A stretch of 64,000 bases of DNA from Mycoplasma imitans ATCC 51306 (GCF_000518305.1 NZ_KI912416.1:65260-129259); one strand, 5' to 3'. Counted from the stretch's first letter, positions 24,121 to 34,987 are shown. Translations and numbers: made by a program. Notes: generated from the letters alone by a model not told the origin.

Positions 24121-24126
24121 ATTATA
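24121..24126 (-). promoter_or_regulatory. Putative -10 of gyrB
   Basis: TATAAT on minus in the gap between the J-domain gene stop (24140) and gyrB (23944), giving a leader of about 170 nt. A near-palindrome of TACGTA units (24105-24119) lies immediately downstream of it. No good -35 is visible. Gyrase genes are often supercoiling-regulated; nothing here proves it. Confidence 0.45.
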
Positions 24127-24139
24127 CCATATAACAATC

Positions 24140-25108
24140 TTAATTATTGAACTGATAAGTCTTATAATTAAAGATTTTGGTATTAGGATTTTTGTTATTT
24201 TCACTAGGAACTAAAAACCATAAACTGTTCTTTTCATTGTTCAAAATACTAGAGAAAATTTTTAGGCGTTTTTCAATTCTTGGAACAACTTTGAAACGGA
24301 CGATTAAATCACCTTGCCAACCTAAAGCTACATTACCTTTGCCAAAGAACTCAGAAACATCTCCTGTTTTGGTATTTTCAGGAATGATAAAAGCATAGTT
24401 TCTTAACTCTTCATGCCAAATTTCATAACTGCGATTTAAATTAATAACCTTAATTTTGATTGGAATGTTAATAATCTTTTGACTATCAATTTCTTCTTGA
24501 GTAACTTCAATGATTGCTTCAATGTTGAAATACTTTTTTAACAACAATCAAGAACTAAAGTCATAACGATGCTTAAGATATTCAATTAATTCATTTTCAG
24601 TAATATCATATCTGATTACATCTTGACGGTTAATTAATCGCTTAACCAAATTATTAGGCAAGCTAAAACTTGTATCTAATTCATAAAAAGCGCAAGAGAT
24701 GTCAAAATCTAAAAACGCTCCTAAACCATCAATTGAAATCTTATCAAACTTCTGATAAAGATTGTATTCTTCGTAGTAATAATTAGATGGATTAAAGTCT
24801 CATTGTTGAGTTAAACTTACATTTTTCGTGAAATTTTCATGCCAGACTTCTGCACCAGAATACTCATATGTCAATCCATCAGCAGAGAATTCGAAAGTTT
24901 TAGAATTCTCATGTTGCAACATGAAATCATATTTTTGCCGTTGCTGCTCATCAGAAAGAATCGAATAAGCGTTATTGATTTGCACAAATTTATCATGTCC
25001 GTCCTTGTTAATGTCAGGATGATATTTTTTTGCTAAACGTTTATAAGAAGATTTAATTTCACTGATTGTTGCATTTGAATCAACTTCTAATAATTCGTAT
25101 AACGTCAT
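24140..25108 (-). CDS. J-domain (DnaJ-like) protein
   Basis: 322 aa, ATG 25108, two bases after dnaN. An N-terminal J domain (residues 1-65) has the HPD tripeptide in [11 protein letters not shown], needed to stimulate DnaK ATPase. There is no Gly/Phe region or Cys-rich zinc module; instead about 120 unclassified residues lead to a C-terminal beta-rich region ([15 protein letters not shown]) resembling the substrate-binding domain of DnaJ. The place between dnaN and gyrB matches the DnaJ-like protein near the origin in M. genitalium/M. pneumoniae (by memory). A specialised co-chaperone is likely; its client is unknown. Confidence 0.82.
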
Positions 25109-25110
25109 AA

Positions 25111-26286
25111 TTAGTTTGTAGATGAAGGCGCTAAGACTTGCACAAACTTAAGTTTGAAATTATCGTTGTTCTTTTCGAATATCTTTAAGATACATCCAGA
25201 GATTGCAGATTGTAATAAAAGTTTAAACACTATATCTTTTGATTCAAACATTTTAATGTGTTCTTGCAAATAAAAAGGATTTAGATTTATATCTTTGCTT
25301 TCACCCTCAAATTCACTGATATCAAATTCAGAACTATAAGAAGCGATATCAAACGAATTAGTGCTAATCTTCAATGTGTTTTTTAAAATTTCAAAATTAG
25401 CATCAGCATTATTTTTTCCTTGATCTGATAAAGATAATACTCCTGTTAATGCATGAAGGTTGTTGCTAATTACATCTTTATCAACAACAAAACTGCTTAC
25501 AACTTCGTTCGCATTTAAAATCTTTTTAAATTCAGGGAAGGTTTCGTTTTCAACTCTAAGATATAAAACAAACTTATTGTTTGTTAATACTACTTTATCA
25601 CTTTTGCTATTTATTTTCAATAGCAATTGATCTTTATCCTTTAAGAAAGCAGCAACATATGAAAGCGACACTGCGTTAACGGAAAAGTTGAATTTAGTTT
25701 TAAGAGCATCTTCAGTATCACTTACCTCATAGTAACAGCTAGAAAGTTTAATAGCATCAGAACCCGTAATCCAAATATTCATATCATCTGGATCTTTCTG
25801 AAAATTAATTGCTGAACTAATAGAATTTTTTGTTGTTTGTACAGAAGTAGAGTGAGTAACTTTTTTAATACTTTTTGCAAATAAAAAGCTGTCTAAATCG
25901 ATGACGCTGAAATTAGAGTCATCAATTTCTATTTCAGGGTATGAAACATCTTCTTCAAGATTTAGAGAGGTTTGCATCTTACCTGCTCTAACAATTAACT
26001 GATTGTCCAGTTTTGCTAATGTAAAGTTTTCTGAAACAATAGACTGAATGATTGTAATAAGCTTTCTAGCATTAACAATCACTTCACCTTCTTCTTCAAC
26101 ATCTATATCATCCTCAATTTTATAAACAGATGAAACTTGACCGTTGCTAGAATAAATCTTACAACCCTTACTATCGATTTTCATGTAAAGGTTTTTAAGT
26201 ATCTGATCAAAATTATTGTCAGAAGAGAAGTTGCTTGAAAACTTTATAGCTTCTAAAAAAGAGCTTTTGTTAGTAAAAAATTTCAT
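25111..26286 (-). CDS. dnaN: DNA polymerase III beta subunit (sliding clamp)
   Basis: 391 aa, ATG 26286. Three repeated clamp folds over the usual length of about 370-390 residues; recognisable segments are [11 protein letters not shown] in domain 1 and the LSYVAAFLK region in domain 2. The family is assigned mainly from size, overall pattern and position beside the origin, divergent from ParA/dnaA. It forms the ring that tethers the polymerase. A TATAAT at 26411-26416 (minus) gives a leader of about 120 nt. Confidence 0.9.
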   Translation of the reverse strand: MKFFTNKSSFLEAIKFSSNFSSDNNFDQILKNLYMKIDSKGCKIYSSNGQVSSVYKIEDDIDVEEEGEVIVNARKLITIIQSIVSENFTLAKLDNQLIVRAGKMQTSLNLEEDVSYPEIEIDDSNFSVIDLDSFLFAKSIKKVTHSTSVQTTKNSISSAINFQKDPDDMNIWITGSDAIKLSSCYYEVSDTEDALKTKFNFSVNAVSLSYVAAFLKDKDQLLLKINSKSDKVVLTNNKFVLYLRVENETFPEFKKILNANEVVSSFVVDKDVISNNLHALTGVLSLSDQGKNNADANFEILKNTLKISTNSFDIASYSSEFDISEFEGESKDINLNPFYLQEHIKMFESKDIVFKLLLQSAISGCILKIFEKNNDNFKLKFVQVLAPSSTN

Positions 26287-26410
26287 TTGATATATTTTAA
26301 TTTTTAATTTTTATTATTTTCTATGCGAATTGCGAATAAGTTTGCGGAAAACTACTAAAAATTTTAATTGGTTAAGAAATACATTAAAATATTTATATTT
26401 TAATGTAAAT

Positions 26411-26416
26411 ATTATA
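26411..26416 (-). promoter_or_regulatory. Putative -10 of dnaN
   Basis: TATAAT on minus 125 nt before ATG 26286. In such AT-rich DNA the match alone is weak evidence; no -35 seen. Confidence 0.35.
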
Positions 26417-26684
26417 ACATTTTTTGTGAAAAACGTGTATTATATATAAGAGATTTTTTATTAAATTTAACTATATTACTATGTAATATAGTTATTATAG
26501 CAAAAGTAAAGTAACAGTTAAACGTTTTATAAAAAAAACTCCGAAATTTATTAAAAATGATTTGAAATTAATTGCTTAATAGGTGTTAAAAACAACAATG
26601 TGAGGAATTTAAAAACAAAACAAACTATAAAAATGCAAATCAAAAATTTAATTAAAATACATTAGATTGAGTAAAAAAAAGAAC

Positions 26685-28453
26685 AATATTATTAAAATAC
26701 TGTTCAATATAATATTTTTCTATATTAAAAAAATATTGTTAATTTTTCCGAAAGATTTTAAATTTTATTCATTTTAATATTCAGCAAAATCAATAAAAAA
26801 GAAAACCATAAATTTTATTAACAAATATATCAGAAAAAGCTTTATATACTCGAAATATTGGTAGCCAAATGATATTATAACAATATTAAAAAAATGTTAA
26901 ATTTTAATATCGGCTATTTTTTTGTTTTTTTACCAACCGTCGACAAACGAAACAGATGAATATCAAAACAATATTAATGTTAGAATCCTTTAATTTAAAG
27001 CAATATGATTTTAATATTTTAAAAATATTACTAACAATTATTTTTAATAAAAGTTTCAACAATCCAACATAAAAAGAAAGTTCTTTAATAATATTGAAAA
27101 GCTTATTTAGGTAACAATATTATTTAAATATTATTAATTTAATTATAGATATTTAATTGATATTAAAACAATATTGTAACAGCACTAATAGAATATTAAT
27201 ATTTATTAAACAATCTATTCCCTAACAAAAAGATCATATGAAAATGATAAGTCTTATTTTCGTTAAATATGTATTGATATCATTTATTTCACAATAAATG
27301 AAAAAATGAATCCTAATAATAGGATATTAATATTAATTTAATATTATTAATTGTTTACATTGCATCCAATTAGGTATATGCTAACTACTGTCTATCAATA
27401 GTACGAGAGTTTAAACAAAATAACAATAATATTAAAAAATATTAACTGAATTTAAATCATTTATCGCAATATTATTAAAGCGTTAATAATTAAGTAATAA
27501 TATTCACACGGTTTTTTAACACACAATATGAAAACAATATTATTACAATATTAAACACACTTATAGCATTTAACAAATGTCGCAAAATTAAATCTAATTT
27601 AAATTTAACTTCGCGACAATATTAAAAAAATATTAATCTAATTTGAATTGTAGTTTTTTATATAATAACCTAAACAAACAGTAACATAAAAATATTATTT
27701 AGATAGAAGCTTATTTTAAAATGTTATTTAAAAATATCATTATAATATTGTTACTTCACAGCTTAATAAAAGCTAATTGAATTATGTTGGATATTATTCA
27801 ATAAAATTTATGTTATTTATAATATCATAATGATATTATGAAATTATTTAGCCTTTAGGAAACCTAACAGAAAATGTTAATACTAATGGAAACACAATAA
27901 TATTTATTTAATATTTCTTATGTATTATATACACACAACAATATTTTAATAATATTGTAAATAAGAAAATTGGCTAGTTACAATTACAAAACGATATTTA
28001 ATTAATATTGAAACGATATTACATTATTATTTAGCAAGCAGAATAATAAAATTTTTTTTAATAATATTGTTTTGATATTTTTTAATTGAACAGACCAATG
28101 CTTAATCGCTTTTAGAAGCACAAATGTATTATTCCGATAACTAGCCTGTCGTTAAACTGTATGGAATCCCTATTAAAAAGGAATAAGGCCCTTTAATTTT
28201 AATCAGAAAAACTTTTCTGCTTAAAATCACAAAATCACGATACGTTTTTTGATAAAAATAGTGATAGTTTTAATGATAAGATTTTTATCTCTTCATTTGA
28301 AAAAAGAAATTTTTACATATTAATTTAATATTTAAATAATATTATTAATATTACGGTTAAAATATTCTAACTTTTGGCAATTTTTGTTATTATTTATATT
28401 TGAAAATAATTGCATAAATTTTATTAATAAAATCATAATATTAATTTAATATC
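26685..28453. repeat. Array of RATATY hexamers spaced exactly 11 bp, in 18 clusters
   Basis: Hexamers AATATT (with GATATT, AATATC, AATGTT, AATATG, TATATT and AATACT variants) occur in pairs or triples whose starts are 11 bp apart (hexamer + 5 bases). First-hexamer starts: 26685, 26721, 26871 (triple), 26959, 27002 (triple), 27116, 27148 (triple), 27329, 27525 (triple), 27618, 27733, 27821, 27899, 27940, 27993 (triple), 28063, 28327, 28437. The 5-base spacer is often AAAAC, GAAAC, ATAAC or A-rich; the 11-mer AAAACAATATT is exact at 26965, 27165 and 27531. AATATT is itself palindromic, so the array has no fixed strand. The binder is unknown; the RHH protein at 29266, ParA partners or DnaA are candidates. 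Confidence 0.75.
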
Positions 28454-28466
28454 AATATTATATTGT

Positions 28467-28472
28467 TATAAT
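28467..28472 (+). promoter_or_regulatory. Putative -10 of the ParA-RHH-dnaA run
   Basis: TATAAT 15 bases before ATG 28488, giving a very short or no 5' leader. It adjoins the last AATATT clusters (28437-28453 and 28470), so a protein bound there could also repress this promoter. Confidence 0.45.
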
Positions 28473-28487
28473 ATTTATAACGTAATT

Positions 28488-29276
28488 ATGATCATTTCAT
28501 TTATTAATAATAAAGGTGGTGTTTTGAAGACGACACTAGCCACCAACATATGTGGTGTGTTTTCTAAATTTTTTCCAAATTCAAGGTCTGTGATTGTGGA
28601 TTTAGACGGGCAAGGAAATGTGTCTGCTACTTTCGGTCAACACCCAGAAAGACTAAAAAATACACTTATTGATATTTTTAGAGGCGAAAAAGATATTGAT
28701 GATTGTGTTTTAAATGTATTTCCTTCTATAGATATTCTTCCTTCTAACCATGAACTAAGTTTTGTTGATATGGATGTAGCAAGAAAAGAATACAAGTTAT
28801 CAGTTATAAAGAATCTAATTGAAAAGTTAGAAGAAACATATGATTTTGTATTCTTAGACACTCCTCCAGCAATGTCTACGATTGTTTCTGTATCTATGCA
28901 TATATCAGACATGATTGTTATTCCATTTGAACCTGACCAATATTCAATACTTGGTTTATTAAGAGTTATCGATACAATTGAAACCTTTAGAGAAAGAAAC
29001 GAAGATCTGAAAGTGCTTGTTGTACCGACTAAAGTTAATGCTAGAACAAGATTACATAATGATGTTTTAAGCATAGTAAAAACAAAACTAAATAAAAAAG
29101 ATGTTCCTTTAAGTAAAAATATAGTCTCATTCACAACTAAATCTTCAGCTTCAGTTGGTTATGAAAAATTACCGATAGTTTTGATTAACCAGCGTTCAAA
29201 ATATCAACAAGAATATATCGAAATTACCAAAGAAATCATTAATTTATTAAAAGAGAATAAACAAAATGGAAAATAA
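28488..29276 (+). CDS. soj: ParA/Soj-type partition ATPase
   Basis: 262 aa, ATG 28488. A small ParA without an N-terminal DNA-binding extension, as in Soj and type Ib plasmid ParA. The deviant Walker A is NKGGVLKTT: signature Lys9 and catalytic Lys14 are kept but Leu13 replaces the usual Gly. VDLDGQGN (switch I), FLDTPPAMS (Walker B/switch II) and IVIPFEPDQYSI follow. It would dimerise on ATP and bind DNA non-specifically, driving origin segregation with a site-specific partner. No Spo0J/ParB is present; the overlapping downstream gene encodes an RHH protein instead. Confidence 0.92.
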   Translation: MIISFINNKGGVLKTTLATNICGVFSKFFPNSRSVIVDLDGQGNVSATFGQHPERLKNTLIDIFRGEKDIDDCVLNVFPSIDILPSNHELSFVDMDVARKEYKLSVIKNLIEKLEETYDFVFLDTPPAMSTIVSVSMHISDMIVIPFEPDQYSILGLLRVIDTIETFRERNEDLKVLVVPTKVNARTRLHNDVLSIVKTKLNKKDVPLSKNIVSFTTKSSASVGYEKLPIVLINQRSKYQQEYIEITKEIINLLKENKQNGK

Positions 29277-29739
29277 AAAAACAAAGAAAAAAGAACGAAG
29301 ATTTACAGATCTTAGTGCCGATTTGGATGACGAAGTTGAAACAATCGATCCTGAATATGAAGATTCTAAAGAAATAAAAATCGAAAAAAACAAGAACAAT
29401 CAAGTTGTTGATGAAAATGATCCATTCTTCTATTCTGAATCTTTTGAAGAAACAAGAGTGCAGCTTATTAAAGATAAAAAAGTTGAAAACAAAAAAGAAA
29501 TAATTAAAGAAACACCGGTAAAAAAAGATGTTTCAGATACTAAACAAGAACAAGAAACGAAAGATGTTTACATTGACAGTAGTCTTGAAATAATAGGGCA
29601 AGAACCTTTAACTAAAGGAATGCACTTTTACACTAATTCAAGAGTTATTAGAAAAGTTAGAGAATGTGCTAAAAACAAAGGTTTAAGTATATCAAGATTA
29701 ATAACGATGATTCTTGATAAGAGTATAAAAGAAGAATAA
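29266..29739 (+). CDS. Ribbon-helix-helix protein, probable ParA partner
   Basis: 157 aa, ATG 29266, overlapping the ParA stop by 11 bp. Residues 1-110 are charged, Lys/Glu-rich and probably disordered. The last 45 residues fit the MetJ/Arc RHH pattern: a beta strand (GMHFYTNSRV), helix A (VIRKVRECAKNKG) and helix B after LSISRL (ITMILDKSIKEE). Type Ib partition systems pair a short ParA with a small RHH centromere-binding protein with a flexible Arg/Lys-rich N-terminus. So I infer a ParB-like role. An alternative is an autorepressor or replication regulator. The assignment rests on pattern recognition, not a search. Confidence 0.65.
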   Translation: MENKKTKKKERRFTDLSADLDDEVETIDPEYEDSKEIKIEKNKNNQVVDENDPFFYSESFEETRVQLIKDKKVENKKEIIKETPVKKDVSDTKQEQETKDVYIDSSLEIIGQEPLTKGMHFYTNSRVIRKVRECAKNKGLSISRLITMILDKSIKEE

Positions 29740-29754
29740 AATAGGTAATAATTC

Positions 29755-31140
29755 TTGAAAACAAAATTAAAAACATTTTTAGAAAAAATTTCTATTCATT
29801 TTAATGAAGCTAATTCTGAACTCTTGAATGCTTTCACGCATTCTATTGATTTTGTTTTTGAGGAAAATGATAACATTTATATATATTTCGAAAGTCCTTA
29901 CTTTTTTAATGAGTTTAAAAATAAATTAAACCACATAATAAATGTTGAAAATGCCGTTGTTTTTAATGATTTTTTGTCAATAGAATGAAAAAAAGTTCAC
30001 AAAGAAAATAAACGAATAAATTTATTAGATAAAAAAGAAGCTGATTCATTAAAAGAAAAACTAAACAATTTAAAAAAACAAGAAAAGTATAAAATTAATC
30101 CCTTATCAAGAGGTATAAAAGAAAAATACAACTTTAGTAATTATTTAGTTTTTGAATTTAACAGAGAAGCAGTTTATTTAGCTAAACAAATTGCCGAAAA
30201 GACGATAGATTCTAATTGAAACCCAATAATAATAGAAGGTAAACCTGGTTATGGGAAAAGTCACTTATTGCAAGCTATTGCAAACGAACGACAAAAGTTA
30301 TTCCCTGAAGAAAAAATCTGCGTACTATCTTCAGATGACTTTGGATCTGAATTTCTCAAATCAGTCATAGCACCTGATCCAACTCACATTGAAAGCTTTA
30401 AGTCTAAATATAAGGATTATGATCTTTTAATGATAGATGATGTTCAGATCATTTCTAATCGTCCCAAAACTAACGAGACTTTTTTTACTATTTTTAATTC
30501 TTTGGTTGATCAGAAGAAAACAATCGTTATAACTTTAGACTGTAAGATTGAAGAAATCCAAGATAAATTAAATGCAAGAATGATTTCAAGATTCCAAAGA
30601 GGTATCAATGTAAGAATCAATCAACCTAACAAGAATGAAATCATTAAAATCTTTAAACAAAAATTCAAAGAGAATAATCTAGAAAAATACATGGATGATC
30701 ATGTAATTGAGGAAATTTCTGATTTTGATGAAGGTGATATTCGCAAAATTGAAGGTTCTGTAGCTACCCTTGTTTTTATGAATCAAATATATGGGGCGAC
30801 CAAAACCAAAGAACAGATTTTAAAAAGCTTTATTGAAAAAGTAACAAACAGAAAAAATTTAATCTTATCTAAAGATCCTAAATACGTATTTGAAAAGATT
30901 AAGTACCACTTTAATATAAGTGAAGAAGCACTAAAGTCTTCAAAAAGAAAAAAAGAAATTGTACAAGCCCGACATATCTGCATGTATATCTTAAAAAAGA
31001 TTTACAACCAAAATTTGAGTCAAATTGGAAAGCTGTTAAAAAAAGATCATACAACAGTTAGACACGGCATCGACAAAGTGCAAGAAGATCTAGAAAACGA
31101 TCCGAATCTAAAGAGTTTTATTGACATTTTTAGAAATTAA
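29755..31140 (+). CDS. dnaA: Chromosomal replication initiator DnaA
   Basis: 461 aa. Start chosen at TTG 29755 (TAGGT about 10 bases upstream); no in-frame ATG is nearby. Domain III has Walker A GKPGYGKSHLL (about residue 162), Walker B LLMIDDVQII, and sensor motifs including SRFQRG. Domain IV has the helix-turn-helix signature KKDHTTVRHGIDKV for DnaA-box binding. Domain I/II (about 120 residues) are divergent and Lys-rich. It unwinds the origin and loads the helicase. Placement next to the AT-rich region supports the oriC call. TGA Trp at 29986 is read through. Confidence 0.95.
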
Positions 31141-31272
31141 AATCCAAACAAAGTATTTTCAAAATAAAAACAAAATAAATTTATATTATTAGAATTTATA
31201 TAGTTCTAAAAATAATTAATTACTTAATTAATTCATCTTAATAAGTGTAATTTCTAATTAGACTTTGAAAGT

Positions 31273-32988
31273 ATGCTTAAAATTTTATTTTATAACACAA
31301 CAAAATCCTTTAAAGTTCACATGTCGATTGTGTCAATTTTTCTATTAATAGAAAGTTTAACAACCGTATTGGTGCCATACTTTTTTTCGGATTTAATCAA
31401 CTTCGGTATTATTGGGGGAGATAAAGGTGCATTAACCAAATACTCCTTAATTTTATTAGGTGTAGCATTTATTGGTTTTGTATTCGGATACCTTGGAGGA
31501 CGTTCAATCACAATTGCCTCTGTAGAGTTTGCAAAACAATTACGTGTTAACATCTTTGAAAGATACCAAAGTTTCTCTGCTAAGAGCACAGACAAATTTG
31601 AAAAAGCAAGCGTTTTAACCAGAATGACAACTGACGTCAACTTTATTCAGCAAAGCATCCAATCTTTTAGGATGGCGATAAGGGGAGTGTCAATTTTCTT
31701 ATTTGCACTAATATTAATGTTTATTACTAGTTGAAAACTGGGCGTAGCATCTGTAGCAATTATGCCAGTAATTATTGCTGGGATCTTACTTGTCTACCGT
31801 TTTGTTATCGGGAACTATAAAAAACTGTTTAAGCAATATGATCAATTAAACAATTTAGCAAAAGAATCAATTGCTGGAATGAGAGTTGTAAAATCTTACC
31901 ACCAACAAGATAATGAGATTCAAAAGTTCAATCGTGTAGCAGGTTTTATTTATAAAAACTTTACAAACATTGAAAGAACAACTGCACTGATTACACCAAT
32001 CTTATTATTCTGTATCTATGCGTTAGCAATTGCAATTGCTTGAATTGGTACTAAAGATATTGTTGAAGGTAAATTAGATATTGGTAGCTTGGCTTCCGTA
32101 TTAGCTTATGCGTTCCAAATTTTAATTAACTTATTACTATTATCATTTGTTTATGTAACGATCATTACAGCTAAACCTTCTAAGGATCGTATTGTTGAAG
32201 TGTTGACTGAAAAGATTGATATTAAAGATAATAAAAACGCACTTCAATCTGTTGATGATTATGAAATAGAATACAAGGATGTTAGTTTCAAATATGTTGA
32301 TAACAATCCTCACAACAATTTATCTAACATCAACATTAAGATTAAAAAAGGTCAAACAATTGGAATTATTGGACCTACTGGTTCAGGAAAAACTAGTATA
32401 GTTAATTTGCTTACAAGGTTATATGAATGTAATGAAGGACAGGTGTTGTTAAACAATGTCCGTGTGAACGATTATAGTCTTAAAGCATTAAGAGAAGCAA
32501 TCGCAATTGTTCCCCAAAAGAGTATTCTTTATTCTGGAACAATAAAGGACAACATCTTAATGGGTCGCGATTACTCAGATGAAGAAGTGCAAAAAGCAAT
32601 TGCTCAAGCACAAGCTGCTGAGTTTATTAACAAATTAGCTAACAAACTAGATTCAGTAGTTGAACAAAATGGATCTAACTTTTCTGGTGGTCAACGTCAA
32701 AGAATCTGTATTGCTAGAGCAATGATTCGCAAACCAAAGATTTTAATTTTTGACGATTCAACATCAGCTTTGGATACTAAAACTGATGCACTAATCCAAT
32801 CAAGCTTTAATAATGACTTTAAAGAAGCAAGTAAAATCTTAATCTCACAAAGAATTTCGTCAATTAAGAATGCTGATCTAATTTACGTATTAAACAATGG
32901 TCAAATCGTTGCTAGTGGCAACCACGATTATTTAATTCAAAATTCTGAACTATACCGTGAGATTAACCAATCACAAACAGAGCAGTAA
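31273..32988 (+). CDS. ABC exporter half-transporter, degenerate nucleotide site
   Basis: 571 aa, ATG 31273. Six membrane segments (about residues 15-300) precede a nucleotide-binding domain: Walker A GPTGSGKTS, signature FSGGQRQR, Walker B ILIFDDST. The catalytic Glu after Walker B is Asp and the H-loop is SQRISSI, with Gln for His. This is the pattern of the degenerate partner in heterodimeric type IV exporters. The second half at 32994 has canonical residues, so the two likely form one heterodimer. It resembles the MdlA/B, LmrCD and TM287/288 group; the substrate (lipid, peptide or drug) is unknown. Confidence 0.88.
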
Positions 32989-32993
32989 TATTT

Positions 32994-34895
32994 ATGAGTC
33001 ATAAAAAAGAAATAAACAGTCTAAAGAAAAAATACTTTAAAGAGCTGATTGGTTTTATTTGAAAACACAACAAGTGACGATTATTAATTTCATTTTTCTT
33101 TACGATTATCTCATCAATCACTTTAGTGTTGGTCAGCAACTTCATTAAGAGTTTAGTTGACGATTATGTAACCCCATTGCTTAAAGAAAAAGCAGCTGGT
33201 CAAACCCTTGACTTTACAGGGTTAATCGAATATTTAGCAATCATCGGTTCGATATTTATCTTAGGGGTGATATCAAATATCATTGCTGGTCAGATTATGG
33301 CTAAGGCGACACATGCAACATTATTTAAATTAAGAAATAATATGTATGTTCACATGCAAGGATTACCAATTAAATATTTTGATACTACCAAGCATGGTGA
33401 TATTATGAGTTATTACACCAACGACGTGGATACGGTGCGTAATTTAATTGTTCAAATTATTCCCCAATCGTTCCAAGCATTGGTGCAAATTGCAGTAATT
33501 TTAGGGTTCATGTTGCAGATTAGTGTTGTATTAACATTAATTACGATTGCAATGTTGTTCCCGATGATTATCTTATTTGGTTTCTTTGGTCAAAAAACTA
33601 GAGCTAACTTTATTGCTAACCAAGTTGAAATTGCTAATTTAAATGGTGTAATCCAAGAATATATTGAAAACCAAACTGTATCTAATTTATTTAATTATTC
33701 AGATACTGTTATTACCAAATTCAAATCAGCCAATCATAAACAAGCTGCAATTATGAGAAAAGCTAATGTGTTAGCTTCTATTGTATTCCCTGTGATGTAC
33801 AACTACTCAAACGTAATGTATATTATTGTAGCGATAACAAGCGTTTTCTTATTTGATGCTTACCAAGGTAAAGCTTTATTAGGACAACAAATCACTTTAG
33901 GGGTAATTGTTTCGTTCGTTGCTTTAGTACGCGCTTTTGTTGGTCCGTTAGCAAATATTTCACAAAATGTTAACTTCTTTGCCAAATCTAAAGCAGGCGC
34001 TGAAAGAATTTATACGATGCTGCATCAACAACCTGAAGAAAACAATGGCAAGATTATTCTTGATTACATTGAAAAAGATGAAAATGGTAATTGAAAAGTT
34101 GCTGACAAATGAACTAAGCAAATGGGTTGGGTAATCAATGGTGAAATCAAACCATTCCAAGGTAAGGTTGAGTTCAAACACGTTAATTTCTCTTACGATG
34201 GCAAAAAGCAAGTTTTAAAAGATATTAATATTAGTGTAGAACCTGGTGAAAAGATCGCCTTAATTGGTAAAACTGGTTCAGGTAAAACAACGATAGCAAA
34301 TTTGATTAACCGTTTTTACAACGTAACCGATGGCGAAATTTACTTTGATGATATTCCAATCTCATCAGTTGATGTAAATTCGATTCGTAAGACTGTGGGA
34401 ATCGTTTTACAATCAACAGAACTATTCTCAGGTTCGATTCGCGATAATATCGCTTATGGTAACACCCAAGCCAAATTAGAAGATATTATTGAAGCGGCAA
34501 AATTAGCTAATGCTCATGATTTCATCATGACCTTACCTAACGAGTATGATACTTACATCACCAATAACGGTGAAGGTCTTTCTCAAGGACAAAAACAATT
34601 GTTAGCAATTGCTCGGGTAAGTTTAATGAACCCATCAATCATGGTGCTTGATGAAGCTACATCTAATATTGATAGTAGAACTGAAAGAGTGATTAAAGAA
34701 TCAATGGATAAGTTGATGCAAAACCGAACAACGTTTGCAATTGCTCACAGATTATCAACAATTAAAAACTCTAATAAGATTTTAGTTATCCAAGAAGGTG
34801 AGATCGTTGAGCGTGGTAATCATGAACAACTAATGGCAAAAAAAGGTCTTTACGAATCATTCTATCATTCTTCTTTCAATGAAGAGATGAGTTAA
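32994..34895 (+). CDS. ABC exporter half-transporter, canonical nucleotide site
   Basis: 633 aa, ATG 32994, five bases after the previous stop. An N-terminal membrane domain with about six segments, a charged region around residues 340-375, then Walker A GKTGSGKTT, signature LSQGQKQL, Walker B IMVLDEATSNID with the catalytic Glu and H-loop AHRLSTI. It complements the degenerate site of the 31273 gene. Together they would export an unidentified substrate. Homologous paired genes lie near the origin in other pneumoniae-group mycoplasmas (from memory). Confidence 0.9.
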
Positions 34896-34914
34896 TAAAA
34901 TTTATTTTTCGTTA

Positions 34915-34920
34915 TATAAT
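34915..34920 (+). promoter_or_regulatory. Putative -10 of the rpmH operon
   Basis: TATAAT between the ABC gene stop (34895) and rpmH (34988), giving a leader of about 60 nt that contains the hairpin at 34942-34963. Confidence 0.5.
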
Positions 34921-34941
34921 AGATAAGATAATTAAAAAATG

Positions 34942-34963
34942 TCAAGCTAGGCTTGGCGTTTTT
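34942..34963 (+). terminator. Hairpin with T-run in the rpmH leader
   Basis: CAAGC/GCTTG stem (34943-34947/34951-34955) with TAG loop and a downstream T-stretch. Either the terminator of the ABC operon or, if the TATAAT at 34915 is used, an attenuator inside the rpmH leader. The stem is short. Confidence 0.4.
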
Positions 34964-34987
34964 GTTAATGTATATTTTTAAATAGCT

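Larger units (their letters stand above)
26287..28487. other. Putative replication origin (oriC) region, non-coding
   Basis: 2.2 kb between divergent dnaN and ParA/dnaA with no gene longer than a few codons and extreme A+T richness. It marks the switch from minus-strand to plus-strand genes, as expected at oriC. I saw no exact TTATCCACA DnaA box on either strand. It is filled by the 11-bp-periodic hexamers annotated separately. A somewhat more mixed patch at 28090-28260 contains the hairpin CAGAAAA/TTTTCTG (28204-28219). It probably holds the unwinding element, initiator sites and partition sites. Confidence 0.8.

Noticed and set aside
26685..28453. CRISPR array
   Set aside because: Repeat units are 6 bp with 5-bp gaps, no long identical repeat, no unique spacers of constant length and no cas genes.
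26287..28487. DnaA boxes of the TTATCCACA type
   Set aside because: No exact match on either strand by eye; near-matches such as ATATTCACA at 27499 are expected in such AT-rich DNA.
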